A DNA stretch of 64,000 nucleotides, from positions 1,285,130 to 1,349,129 of the forward strand of contig NZ_CP061313.1 in assembly GCF_018688235.1 (NCBI RefSeq). The letters are read 5' to 3'. The position numbers and the translations under genes are program-made. Source of the stretch: Polynucleobacter sp. AP-Nino-20-G2. Lineage in GTDB: Bacteria > Pseudomonadota > Gammaproteobacteria > Burkholderiales > Burkholderiaceae. Below the pieces are notes generated by a model. The model was given only the letters and a program-made list of their open reading frames with translations, was not told where the DNA came from and did not search any database. Every line of letters starts with the position of its first letter. Position 1 is the stretch's first letter. This document shows, one piece after another, positions 1 to 8,852 of the stretch.

Positions 1-613
1 CGGTCGCAGCCAATAAAGGAGCGGTAATAGCGCTCAATACCTGTTGATTAGACCAACCTTCATACAGATCGAGCAATTTATGCGCCCCCATCCCAGCGCG
101 TAACACTTTACTTGACCATAAATGGGCGCAGCCCGATAAAGCAATCACCTGAGTAAACCCGGCAGCAGCGGCCGTACGCAAAATAGAACCTACATTACCT
201 GCGTCTTGTATGCGATCCAAAATAATCACATCGCCAGACAGCGTAGCGATCGACTGCTGTGGCGCCAAAGCAGTATTGGGTAAATCTAAAAGACCGGCAA
301 TATGGGGGGCATTCACCAAATCACTCAATAAATCCCAAAGACTTTTCTCCAACTGATAAACGCGGGTTTCAGGACAGATCTCAACATGGTCATACACTGC
401 TTGTGCAATTTCTGGATTTTGCAAACCGAGCTCAGAGGTAAAGAGAGTCTTTAGCGCTGGATTACCAACCCAAGTTTGAATGAGATGAATACCCTCAAGC
501 AAAGCCTGGCCACAAGCCAGTCTTGCCTTTTGCCCCCTAGACCCAGTAGCCTGCAAAAGACGAATCTCCTTGAATAAGGAGTTTTCTTTTGAGGTAATTA
601 AATCAAGCTTCAT
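1..613 (-). CDS. TrmH/SpoU-family RNA 2'-O-methyltransferase (3' end cut by window edge)
   Basis: SPOUT-class RNA ribose methyltransferase, expected to transfer a methyl group from S-adenosylmethionine to the 2'-OH of a tRNA or rRNA nucleotide. The visible 204 residues hold the N-terminal substrate-binding part and the first SPOUT motif (DRIQDAGNVGSILRTA, about residues 133-148). The later motifs that form the SAM-binding knot lie outside the window. The ATG at 611-613 is 7 bp downstream of the rnhB stop, so the gene is probably the last visible member of the envelope block. Whether the target is 23S rRNA (RlmB-like) or tRNA cannot be told from this part. Confidence 0.85.
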   Translation of the reverse strand, partial: MKLDLITSKENSLFKEIRLLQATGSRGQKARLACGQALLEGIHLIQTWVGNPALKTLFTSELGLQNPEIAQAVYDHVEICPETRVYQLEKSLWDLLSDLVNAPHIAGLLDLPNTALAPQQSIATLSGDVIILDRIQDAGNVGSILRTAAAAGFTQVIALSGCAHLWSSKVLRAGMGAHKLLDLYEGWSNQQVLSAITAPLLAAT

Positions 614-620
614 AGCGATA

Positions 621-1214
621 TTATCGGCTATGCAACATTAATACATTGCGAACGGGCGAGAAACTGCGACGATGCTCATCGCAAGCACCAAATTCTTTCA
701 GCGCGGCAAAGTGAGCCTCAGTTGGGTACCCCATATGTTGCGCAAAACCGTACTGTGGATGCAATTCATGCAAAGCGAGCATCTGACGATCGCGCGTGAC
801 CTTGGCCAATATCGATGCGGCTGATATAGCTGGCTCTTTAGCGTCACCTTTAACAATGGCTTCTGCGGCAATTGGAAGTTCTGGGCATCGATTACCATCA
901 ATCAAAGCTTTGTCAGGCCAAGCGCCCAAACGCGATGTCAGGTCCTCAATCGCACGACGCATGGCCAGCATGGTCGCTTGCAAAATATTCATTTCATCGA
1001 TTTCCGCGGGGCTGGCCTCGCCAATTCCCCAGGCTTTTGCCTTCATCTGAATTTGCTCGAATAAATATTCACGGCGCGCTGCGGATAATTTTTTGGAGTC
1101 CCTCAATCCTTCGATAGGATTTTCCGGGTCAAGCACTACTGCGCCAGCCACTACCGCACCAGCCAACGGTCCGCGCCCCGCTTCGTCAACGCCGCACACC
1201 CAAATTAGACTCAC
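621..1214 (-). CDS. rnhB: Ribonuclease HII
   Basis: Endonuclease that cleaves the RNA strand of RNA-DNA hybrids and starts removal of ribonucleotides misincorporated in DNA. The 197-residue length is normal. The N-terminal motif GVDEAGRGPLAG gives catalytic D10 and E11; DGNRCPE gives D106; the KVTRDRQM stretch supplies D142, completing the acidic metal-binding set. The start overlaps the end of lpxB by 4 bp, the common translational-coupling arrangement, and lpxB-rnhB adjacency is conserved in proteobacteria. Nothing unusual is seen. Confidence 0.96.
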   Translation of the reverse strand: MSLIWVCGVDEAGRGPLAGAVVAGAVVLDPENPIEGLRDSKKLSAARREYLFEQIQMKAKAWGIGEASPAEIDEMNILQATMLAMRRAIEDLTSRLGAWPDKALIDGNRCPELPIAAEAIVKGDAKEPAISAASILAKVTRDRQMLALHELHPQYGFAQHMGYPTEAHFAALKEFGACDEHRRSFSPVRNVLMLHSR

Positions 1215-2413
1215 GGTTTGGCTCGGCCTTTGCCGGCCTCAATCGTTTGAGCCACCGCTTGGGCAACCAATAATCCGGTTGGCCTGCGCAAGGTCTGGTG
1301 CATCTGCTCAAACCGAGATTTGAGTTGATTCACCTTGCTCGGGCTATTGAGCCAATCCAGCAATGCATCCGCCAATTTTGCTGGAGTGGCATCGTCCTGG
1401 AGTAATTCCGGAACAACGAATTCTCCGCACAAAATATTAGGGAGGCCCACGTAAGGCAAATAACCCTGACGTTTCATAATTTGCGCAGTGAGCCAAGGTA
1501 CCTTATAAGAAATCACCATGGGTTTTTTCCATAGCGCCGCCTGCAAAGTGGCTGTGCCACTGGCAATCAGAACTACATCGGCCGCTTCCAATACGATATC
1601 GGCCTCGCCATCTAATAACTCAATATGCAACTCAGGATTTTTTTCGAGAGCTTGCTTCTTGAGATTCTCAAGTGGCGCACGCAAGCGAGGTGTTGCGATC
1701 GGAATCAGAAAATGTAGTGTCTGACCCTTCATGCGACTCGATAACTCTGCCATAGCCTCAAAAAAGATGGGGGCAATGAGTTCAATTTCGGAGCCACGAC
1801 TTCCCGGTAATACGGAAACAATCGTTCCATTTAAGGAGCCATGAGAAAGATGAAGAATGCTTTCAATTTTTCGCTTCGCTTCAGAAGGGTTTGGTTCAAG
1901 TGGAATATCACTTGCTAGCGGATGACCAACATAAGCCGCATTAATGCCGGCACGCTCATAGATCTCCAGCTCAAATGGGAAGATGCAGAGCATTTTTTCA
2001 ACAGCTTGCCCAATCTTTTTAATGCGCCCCGCTCTCCACGCCCAAATTGAGGGAGAAACTAAATGCAAGGTCGGAATGCCTGCTTGACGCAAAGCCAACT
2101 CCACCGCCAGATTGAAATCCGGCGCATCGATGCCCAGATACACATCAGGCCGCCCCTCACCCAGCAGGGTGGCAATCAGCTCTTTACGAAGTTTAAGAAT
2201 GGCGGGAAGTTGCTTGATCGCCTCAACATAACCGCGCACACTGAGTGTTTCTATGGGCCAATCAGAACGAAGTCCTTCGGCTTGCATGCGAGGACCGCCA
2301 ATTCCATAAACTTCTAGATTGGCAGTATCTGGAATTTGTTTAAGGGCACTGAGAACTGGTGCTGCCAGCAAATCCCCCGAGGGCTCACCAGCAACACAAG
2401 CTAATTTAGGCAC
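1211..2413 (-). CDS. lpxB: Lipid-A-disaccharide synthase
   Basis: GT19 glycosyltransferase that joins UDP-2,3-diacylglucosamine and lipid X into the tetraacyl disaccharide of lipid A at the inner face of the cytoplasmic membrane. The 400 residues begin with the typical VAGEPSGD motif (about residues 7-14) and include the IGIDAPDFNL-type and VSPSIWAWRAGRI motifs. It lies 10 bp after lpxA and overlaps rnhB by 4 bp, in the usual lpxD-fabZ-lpxA-lpxB order. Full length. Confidence 0.97.
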   Translation of the reverse strand: MPKLACVAGEPSGDLLAAPVLSALKQIPDTANLEVYGIGGPRMQAEGLRSDWPIETLSVRGYVEAIKQLPAILKLRKELIATLLGEGRPDVYLGIDAPDFNLAVELALRQAGIPTLHLVSPSIWAWRAGRIKKIGQAVEKMLCIFPFELEIYERAGINAAYVGHPLASDIPLEPNPSEAKRKIESILHLSHGSLNGTIVSVLPGSRGSEIELIAPIFFEAMAELSSRMKGQTLHFLIPIATPRLRAPLENLKKQALEKNPELHIELLDGEADIVLEAADVVLIASGTATLQAALWKKPMVISYKVPWLTAQIMKRQGYLPYVGLPNILCGEFVVPELLQDDATPAKLADALLDWLNSPSKVNQLKSRFEQMHQTLRRPTGLLVAQAVAQTIEAGKGRAKP

Positions 2414-2423
2414 TACCTAATCT

Positions 2424-3221
2424 CTATCGAATGATGCCGCGAGTAGATGCGGCAATAAAGTCATGGAACTGGGTAAGTTTTTCAGCGGTAGCGATATCAG
2501 CCGCATGAGCGAGGGCCATCTTCTGAATCCCTACCTTTGCCTCTTCAAAACTCAATCCATCTTTGTAGAGAACCTTATATGCCTGGCGCAATGCTGAAAT
2601 CGTTTCACTTGAAAAACCACGACGCTTAAGACCTTCCACATTAATGCCATGCGGTGAGGCTTTATCACCCGCAGCAATCACAAACGGCGGAATATCCTGA
2701 ACTAAAGCAGAGGCACCACCAAGCATGGCATGTTGGCCAATGCGCACAAACTGATGCACCCCAGACATACCGCCCATAATCGCCCAATCATTGACCTGTA
2801 CATGGCCGGCAATCTGCGCGTTACTTGAAAAAATGGTGTGGTTGCCAATCTGACAATCATGAGCAATATGGACATAAGCCATGATCCAGTTGTCATTCCC
2901 AATGCGGGTAATGCCCTCATCCTGGGAGGTGCCCGTATGAATCGTAGTGAACTCGCGAATCGTGTTGCGATCGCCAATAATCAATTGCGTTGGCTCGCCG
3001 CGGTACTTCATATCTTGCGGGGCACCACCGATTGCAGCGAAGTGGGCAAAGTGATTTTCCTTACCGATCGTGGTGTAACCCTCGATGACGGTATGGGAGC
3101 CTACTTTGCTACCAGCACCAATTTTGACATTAGGTCCGATTACCGAGTAAGGGCCAATCTCAACATCGCTAGCGATCTCAGCTTTGCTATCAACTACCGC
3201 GGAAGCATGAATCCGAGTCAT
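2424..3221 (-). CDS. lpxA: Acyl-ACP--UDP-N-acetylglucosamine O-acyltransferase
   Basis: First enzyme of lipid A synthesis, transferring a 3-hydroxyacyl chain from ACP to UDP-GlcNAc. The 265 residues form a left-handed beta-helix of hexapeptide repeats followed by a C-terminal helical part. The HIAHDC motif (residues 118-123) carries the catalytic histidine H121. The reading frame stays open 9 codons further upstream, but the ATG at 3219-3221 (MTRIHASAVVD) matches the family N terminus and shares one base with the fabZ stop (TAATG), so it was chosen. Confidence 0.96.
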   Translation of the reverse strand: MTRIHASAVVDSKAEIASDVEIGPYSVIGPNVKIGAGSKVGSHTVIEGYTTIGKENHFAHFAAIGGAPQDMKYRGEPTQLIIGDRNTIREFTTIHTGTSQDEGITRIGNDNWIMAYVHIAHDCQIGNHTIFSSNAQIAGHVQVNDWAIMGGMSGVHQFVRIGQHAMLGGASALVQDIPPFVIAAGDKASPHGINVEGLKRRGFSSETISALRQAYKVLYKDGLSFEEAKVGIQKMALAHAADIATAEKLTQFHDFIAASTRGIIR

Positions 3222-3670
3222 TACGCACCTTTCGTACGAACAGCACAAGTAATATTGGCTTCAGCAGCCAACTCTCCGTCTACTGTCGCCTGAACCTGAA
3301 ACTTGTAGATACCAGCGCGCTCACGCTCTAACTTCGCAGTCATGATTAACTGATCACCCGGCAATACAGGCTTCTTAAAGCGAGCGCCATCAATGCCTGC
3401 AAAGTAGTAAATCGCATTTTCTTCCCTTACTTCCGAGAATGTCAGCAAAGCAGCAGTCTGCGCAAGCGCCTCAATAATCAATACGCCAGGCATTACTGGA
3501 AAATCGGGGAAATGGCCTTGAAAAAATGGTTCGTTCATCGTCACATTTTTAAGTGCGGTAATACTTTGGCGTGGCTCGATCTCCAAAACGCGATCTACCA
3601 ATAAAAATGGATAGCGATGCGGCAATAATTTCAAGATCTGATTAATGTCGATGGCGATGGGTTTGCTCAT
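3221..3670 (-). CDS. fabZ: 3-hydroxyacyl-ACP dehydratase
   Basis: Hot-dog-fold dehydratase of type II fatty acid synthesis, converting 3-hydroxyacyl-ACP to trans-2-enoyl-ACP. It competes with LpxA for the same hydroxyacyl-ACP pool. At 149 residues it is full length. LPHRYPFLLVDRV (residues 16-28) and GHFPDFPVMPGVLIIEAL carry the catalytic H53 and E67. It sits between lpxD (71 bp gap) and lpxA (1 bp overlap). Confidence 0.97.
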   Translation of the reverse strand: MSKPIAIDINQILKLLPHRYPFLLVDRVLEIEPRQSITALKNVTMNEPFFQGHFPDFPVMPGVLIIEALAQTAALLTFSEVREENAIYYFAGIDGARFKKPVLPGDQLIMTAKLERERAGIYKFQVQATVDGELAAEANITCAVRTKGA

Positions 3671-3741
3671 GTATATACCTGCTTAATAAAGTTTCTAGAG
3701 TTACTGAAATGACAAATGATTATGGCGACTATTGGAACAAT

Positions 3742-4809
3742 TTAAGAGTCTGAGCTCTTAGACTTATCCAATAAACGCAAGCGTTGACGTATTTTATCTA
3801 GGCCACGTAGGATGGCGGCATTTTTCTCCCAAGCGCCATGGGGCATTGATGGGTAGACCCCAGTGAAATGCTGCCCCGGCTCGGTAATCGAGCGAATAAT
3901 CGAAGTATTGCCGGAGATGGTGGTTCTATCCGCAATAGAAAGATGGCCGGCAAAATTTGCAGCTCCGCCAACAATGCAGAAGTTGCCAATCTTGGTGCTT
4001 CCCGAGATTGCGGCACAGCCAGCAATGACACAGCAGTTACCCACAATCACGTTATGCGCAATCTGCACTTGATTGTCAATCTTGGTGCCAGCACCAATAA
4101 CCGTATCACTCATGGCACCACGATCAATGGTGGTTGAGGCTCCAATTTCGACATCATTACCAATGGTCACGCCACCTGTTTGAGGAATCTTGACCCACTC
4201 TCCCCCGGCGGCCGAAAAATCAGGAGCAAAACCAAATCCATCGGCACCAATTACTGCACCGCTGTGAATAATGCAGCGCTCGCCAATGCGTACATCTGCA
4301 TAAATGGAGGCATTTGGATAAAGCAAGCTGTCATTGCCAATGGTGGAATTTCTGGCCACAGCAGTATTGCCCAGCAATACTACTCGCTCGCCTAATGTCA
4401 CACCTGGACCGATTTGAACAAACGGACCAATATGGCAAGAAGCAGGAACCACTGCGGAGGAATCTACAACTGCGCTTGGATGGATACCGGGCGCATAAAT
4501 TGGGGCAGAAGCCTTGGCAAAAAATTGCGCCATCCTTGCGAAGGTGGCATAGGGATTTTTGGCTACAAAGTAAACCCGTTTTGAAGCATTCGCACCTGGA
4601 TTTGCTTGAAGAAAATCTAAATCCGCTTGACTCAGAATCAAGCCGCCAGCAGCACTTTCGCTAGCTTGCTGACGATAGAGCGGATTAGAAAGAAAGGATA
4701 TTTGGCTCGATTGGGCACGCTCGAGAGGTGCGAGACCCTGAAGCGCGAGGGAGCCGTCCCCCACCAAGCTTACTTGAAACTGTTCGGCCAGCTCGATGGC
4801 GGTGGGCAT
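3742..4809 (-). CDS. lpxD: UDP-3-O-(3-hydroxyacyl)glucosamine N-acyltransferase
   Basis: Third enzyme of lipid A synthesis, N-acylating UDP-3-O-acylglucosamine. The 355 residues have an N-terminal uridine-binding domain (about 1-100), a long left-handed beta-helix of hexapeptide repeats, and a short C-terminal helix. The QIAHNVIVGNCCVIAG segment carries the catalytic histidine expected of the family. The start lies 5 bp after the skp stop. Product and length are as expected. Confidence 0.96.
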   Translation of the reverse strand: MPTAIELAEQFQVSLVGDGSLALQGLAPLERAQSSQISFLSNPLYRQQASESAAGGLILSQADLDFLQANPGANASKRVYFVAKNPYATFARMAQFFAKASAPIYAPGIHPSAVVDSSAVVPASCHIGPFVQIGPGVTLGERVVLLGNTAVARNSTIGNDSLLYPNASIYADVRIGERCIIHSGAVIGADGFGFAPDFSAAGGEWVKIPQTGGVTIGNDVEIGASTTIDRGAMSDTVIGAGTKIDNQVQIAHNVIVGNCCVIAGCAAISGSTKIGNFCIVGGAANFAGHLSIADRTTISGNTSIIRSITEPGQHFTGVYPSMPHGAWEKNAAILRGLDKIRQRLRLLDKSKSSDS

Positions 4810-4814
4810 AAAAC

Positions 4815-5342
4815 TTACTTGAGGCTATTCAAAGCCTTGATGACATCATCAGTAACGTCCACCTTTGGATTGGCGTACGCTGGATCTTGAATAATGACAT
4901 CAATTTTTCTTTGGTCGGCGATTTGCTTGAGTGCTTGGTTTGCTTTTTCAGCAATCTTCGCGCGCTCTTCAAAGTTTCTTTGATTTAGGTCTTCCGTGTA
5001 TTCACGTTGCTTACGTTGTAGTTCGCGATCTTGATCAGCCAGCTCGCGTTGACGACGAACGCGATCCGCTTCGGACATTACCGCTGAATCACGATCCAAC
5101 TTTTCAGCAGCGGCTTTAATCTTTTCAGCGCTAGTGCGAATTTCATTCTGACGCTTCATGAATTCATTTTGGAGTTTAGTCTGGCTCGCTTTGGCCATAT
5201 TTGACTCGTTGAATACTTTCTCAACATTAACTGCGGCTACGCGTGTTCCAGCATCTTGCGCGAACGCCTGTGGCAATGCGATGGCTGTAGAAAAAGCGAT
5301 TAAGCCGAACTGAATCCACTTAGAAGATTGACGAAGCTTCAT
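4815..5342 (-). CDS. skp: Periplasmic chaperone Skp/OmpH
   Basis: Periplasmic trimeric chaperone that holds unfolded outer-membrane proteins on their way to the Bam machine. The 175-residue protein has a signal peptide (residues 1 to about 29, ending in LPQAFA) and then a charged, heptad-rich helical region (about 50-150) forming the tentacles. The frame is open to a TTG at 5360, but the ATG at 5340-5342 has an AAGGAAAG ribosome site 4 bases upstream and a proper signal peptide, so it was chosen. It lies between bamA and lpxD, as in many proteobacteria. Confidence 0.93.
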   Translation of the reverse strand: MKLRQSSKWIQFGLIAFSTAIALPQAFAQDAGTRVAAVNVEKVFNESNMAKASQTKLQNEFMKRQNEIRTSAEKIKAAAEKLDRDSAVMSEADRVRRQRELADQDRELQRKQREYTEDLNQRNFEERAKIAEKANQALKQIADQRKIDVIIQDPAYANPKVDVTDDVIKALNSLK

Positions 5343-5360
5343 AAAACTTTCCTTAAACAA

Positions 5361-7709
5361 TTAAAACGCTGTACCGACTTGGAACTGCAAACGCTGGACA
5401 TTATCCGTTGGCAACGATTTGATCGGAATACCATAGCTGAACTTTAATGGACCCAGCGGTGATATCCATGATAAACCCAAGCCATAAGAATATCGCAATA
5501 CTAGATTGATATTGCTTCCAAAGGCATTACCACCGTCCACGAATCCAAATACCCGCAGCGTCTTATCAACCCCGGAGCCAGGGACTGGTACTGTGTACTC
5601 AACATTGGTGACGATCTTAGATTGACCACCAGTAGGCTGATAAGTACCGGTATAGGTATTGAAATAGGTAGGGCCCAATGATCCAGGTGCATAGCCACGA
5701 ACTGAACCGATACCGCCAACATAGTAGTTTTTGGTAATCGGGAATGGATTATTTCCATAGGCTTGGCTGTAACCCACCTCACCATTAAAGGACAAGATAT
5801 TGGCCTTTGAGAATGAGTGGTACTTTTGATACTGCCCATAAGCTCGATAGAAAGTCATATTTCCCACTGGAGTGCCAACCTCGCCACTCAACTGCTGCAG
5901 GGATCCGCTAGATGGAATCAAGGCGCTATCACGGCCATCGCGAGACCAACCTACCGTCAGTGGAACGTTATACGTATTTAATGTTGCAGGGTAGCCTGGC
6001 GCTGGAACGCCATAACTCTGCATATAAGTTAAGTATGGAGTTGGTGTATTAATACTGGATTGAATCTGGAAGGCCTCAACACCAGTGCCAAAGAAAATTC
6101 TATCTACTTCAGTATAGGGAACACCAAATTTAATGTTCGAACCAACGGATTTGATTTGGTAATCAGGGTCGCCAACGTAATACAGCGGCTTTGAAGAACG
6201 GTAGTACAAATCGGTAAAGCGACTGATACCCTCTTCCGTGAAATAAGGATCGTAGTTAGATAAGGTCAAGTTTTGATTGATCTTACCTAAAGACATATTG
6301 ATACCCACTGCGGTACCAGTACCAAAAGCATTCTCTTGGTTAATACCGGCCGACAGAATCAATTTTTCAGTAGACGAGAAGCCAGCACCAATTGTCACAG
6401 CACCGGTTGGCTTTTCAGTTACCTTCACATTGACGTCAACCTGGTCAGGAGATCCTGGAACATCTTGCGTAGTAACGTCAGTCTCTGTGAAATACCCTAA
6501 ACGACCCAAGCGCTTTTTGGACAAATCAATCTTGTCACTATCGAACCAAGAGCTCTCAAACTGGCGCATCTCGCGACGAATTACCATGTCGCGGGTCTTT
6601 GCGTTACCGCTCACATTCACTTGACGCACATAGACGCGACGACCTGGATCTACCACCAAAGTCAAATCCACTTCACTGAGTTCACGACGAATATCGGGCT
6701 GTGGATTAATCGTCGCAAAGGCATATCCATAGGAGCCCAAAATCTCGGCAATCGCCTTGGTGCTCTCCGTTAACTTTGCAGAAGAGAATGTATCGCCTGG
6801 CTTTAAGCTTACCAACTGAATTAATTCAGCCTCTTTGCCCAAAAGCTCGCCAGCTAAACGCACATCTTTTACTGTGAACTTATTACCTTCACGAATACTG
6901 ATAGTGAGATAGATCCCTTTTTTATCTGGCGTAATCGACACCTGAGTGGACTCGATTACAAACTCAAGATAACCCCGATTCAGGTAATAAGAACGAATAT
7001 TCTCCAAGTCAGCTGTTAGCTTTTGCTTAGAGTAGAGATTGTCTTTGCTGTACCAAGACAACCAACCGCCCGTCTTGAGCTGCATCTCGCTTCTCAGAGT
7101 GCTTTCACTAAAGACATTATTACCAATGAAGTTGATTTCTTGAATCTTCGCAACCGGGCCTTCATCCACATTGAAATACACGGCCACCTGATTGCGCTCA
7201 ACTGGAGTCACTGTTGCGACAATCTCAGCCGCGTACATGCCTTTACCGACATAAGCGCGCTTTAATTCCTGCTCCGCCTTATCAATCAAAGCCTTGTCGT
7301 AAAAACGCGCCTCCGCAACCCCAACAGCCTTGAGGGACTTTCGAATGTTTTCCTGCTCAAATTCTTTCATCCCGGTAAATTCAATACGGGAGATAGTTGG
7401 CCGCTCTTCAACAATCACAATTAAGACATTACCCTGCGCCTGAATCTGCACATCACGGAAAAATCCGGTGGTATATAAGGCCTTAATTGCCTCAGCGCCC
7501 TTCTCTTCCGTAAAAGTATCCCCAACCTGCACTGGCAAGTAACTAAATACCGTGCCGGGCTCCACACGCTGTAGGCCTTCGACACGAATGTCTTTAATGA
7601 CAAAGGAATCTGTCGCTTGAGCGTTCACACAAAAGCCTGCCGCAATAATCAGAGCAGCTTGTGCAACAAATCGGGAAAAGGTGCGAAAAGAGGGGGTCAG
7701 AAAATTCAA
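5361..7709 (-). CDS. bamA: Outer membrane protein assembly factor BamA (TTG start)
   Basis: Omp85-family outer-membrane protein that inserts beta-barrel proteins. The 782 residues include a signal peptide (about 1-32, ending NAQA), five POTRA domains (about 35-430) and a 16-strand barrel. The lid-loop VRGY motif occurs in SVRGYAPGS, and the chain ends in phenylalanine, as barrel proteins do. The only start that gives a complete signal peptide is TTG at 7707-7709, which overlaps the rseP stop as TTGA. No Shine-Dalgarno is visible, so translation is probably coupled to rseP. Confidence 0.96.
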   Translation of the reverse strand: MNFLTPSFRTFSRFVAQAALIIAAGFCVNAQATDSFVIKDIRVEGLQRVEPGTVFSYLPVQVGDTFTEEKGAEAIKALYTTGFFRDVQIQAQGNVLIVIVEERPTISRIEFTGMKEFEQENIRKSLKAVGVAEARFYDKALIDKAEQELKRAYVGKGMYAAEIVATVTPVERNQVAVYFNVDEGPVAKIQEINFIGNNVFSESTLRSEMQLKTGGWLSWYSKDNLYSKQKLTADLENIRSYYLNRGYLEFVIESTQVSITPDKKGIYLTISIREGNKFTVKDVRLAGELLGKEAELIQLVSLKPGDTFSSAKLTESTKAIAEILGSYGYAFATINPQPDIRRELSEVDLTLVVDPGRRVYVRQVNVSGNAKTRDMVIRREMRQFESSWFDSDKIDLSKKRLGRLGYFTETDVTTQDVPGSPDQVDVNVKVTEKPTGAVTIGAGFSSTEKLILSAGINQENAFGTGTAVGINMSLGKINQNLTLSNYDPYFTEEGISRFTDLYYRSSKPLYYVGDPDYQIKSVGSNIKFGVPYTEVDRIFFGTGVEAFQIQSSINTPTPYLTYMQSYGVPAPGYPATLNTYNVPLTVGWSRDGRDSALIPSSGSLQQLSGEVGTPVGNMTFYRAYGQYQKYHSFSKANILSFNGEVGYSQAYGNNPFPITKNYYVGGIGSVRGYAPGSLGPTYFNTYTGTYQPTGGQSKIVTNVEYTVPVPGSGVDKTLRVFGFVDGGNAFGSNINLVLRYSYGLGLSWISPLGPLKFSYGIPIKSLPTDNVQRLQFQVGTAF

Positions 7710-8839
7710 GGCGAAAGGTAGCGTTGCAAATCGTTAAACAAGGCTAGCAAGGAAAGGGAAATCAATAACAAAAAACCCACTTTTTGGAGCTTTTCCTGCA
7801 TTGAAACCGAAATTCGCTTTCCAGCAACCAACTCCCATGCATCATACAGGAGCTGACCCCCATCGAGCATTGGCAAGGGCGCCAAATTTAAGAGTCCAAT
7901 ACTGATGCTCATGAGGGCCAAAAATGCCACAAATGGTTGCCACCCTACCTGGGCTGACTTTCCAGCCATATCAGCAATACTGAGTGGGCCGCCAAGCTGT
8001 TTTAAGGTGGTTTTTCCAGTAAAAAGACCCATCATGAGCCTCCCAGAAACCTTGGTAACGAGATAGACCCTTTGGGCAGCAAAAGCTACGGCATATAAAG
8101 GGCTCAATTTAAGCTCAGACCACTCTGCTGGCGGGGTAACCTGGGGAATCACCCCCAGAGCCTGAAAAGGGTCGGATTCAGGGCGAATATGCGGTAAATC
8201 CGCCCGATCAAATCTTTTGACCAAACGGGAGCCCGTGGAACTCTCAATCTCCAGGGCGAAACCTTCTTCTCCGCTCAGAGCATCCAACAAGAGCCAACGC
8301 AAAGCGTTCCAACTGGGGACCACATCAAATTCCCCAATAACGGGGTTACCACTGCGATCATCAGAGAGGTATTTCCAGCCGATAACCTGATCACCCACAA
8401 CTACACCCAACTTCGCCGCAACCGAATGCTCGGGAGGCGCCTGGAGTCGGGCAGGCAACTGAGGTACGCCGCTGACATAAATAAGGGCAAACAGCATGAC
8501 GGCCAAAAAGAAATTGGCAAACGGGCCAGCCGCTACGATCAAGGAGCGCTGCCAAAGTGGCTTGCCATCAAAAGACTGAGGTCGCTCGCTAGCATTGATC
8601 GATTGCTGACTATCTCGGGCGTCTAGCAGCTTTACATAACCGCCCAATGGAATGGGTGCGATCACCCACTCGGTCCCATTGTGGGCTCGGTAAGTAAAAA
8701 GAGGCTTTCCAAACCCTAAGGCAAAGCGCAGAACCTTGACACCACACAAGCGTGCTGCCAAAAAATGTCCATACTCATGAAAGCTCACCAACACGCCAAG
8801 CGTGACCAAAAATGCAGCAAGAGTAATCAAGGCTTGCAC
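7706..8839 (-). CDS. rseP: Site-2 protease RseP (GTG start, single PDZ domain)
   Basis: Zinc intramembrane metalloprotease that cleaves anti-sigma factors and signal-peptide remnants within the inner membrane. With the GTG at 8837-8839 (VQALITLAAFLV) the protein has 377 residues, the HEYGH zinc motif at residues 21-25, and the third zinc ligand in PMLDGGQLLYDAWE near the C terminus. The frame is open upstream to 8902, inside dxr, but that extension does not look like the family. Only one PDZ-like region is seen (about residues 110-220). Compared from memory with E. coli RseP (about 450 residues), the second PDZ domain appears absent: the sequence passes from FQALGVIPQ straight to the region before the third membrane segment. 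Confidence 0.92.
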   Translation of the reverse strand: MQALITLAAFLVTLGVLVSFHEYGHFLAARLCGVKVLRFALGFGKPLFTYRAHNGTEWVIAPIPLGGYVKLLDARDSQQSINASERPQSFDGKPLWQRSLIVAAGPFANFFLAVMLFALIYVSGVPQLPARLQAPPEHSVAAKLGVVVGDQVIGWKYLSDDRSGNPVIGEFDVVPSWNALRWLLLDALSGEEGFALEIESSTGSRLVKRFDRADLPHIRPESDPFQALGVIPQVTPPAEWSELKLSPLYAVAFAAQRVYLVTKVSGRLMMGLFTGKTTLKQLGGPLSIADMAGKSAQVGWQPFVAFLALMSISIGLLNLAPLPMLDGGQLLYDAWELVAGKRISVSMQEKLQKVGFLLLISLSLLALFNDLQRYLSP

Positions 8840-8852
8840 TAAAACAATCTCA

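Noticed and set aside
2838..3293. 151-codon frame on the plus strand across lpxA and fabZ
   Set aside because: Antisense to two well-supported lipid A genes and without family features.
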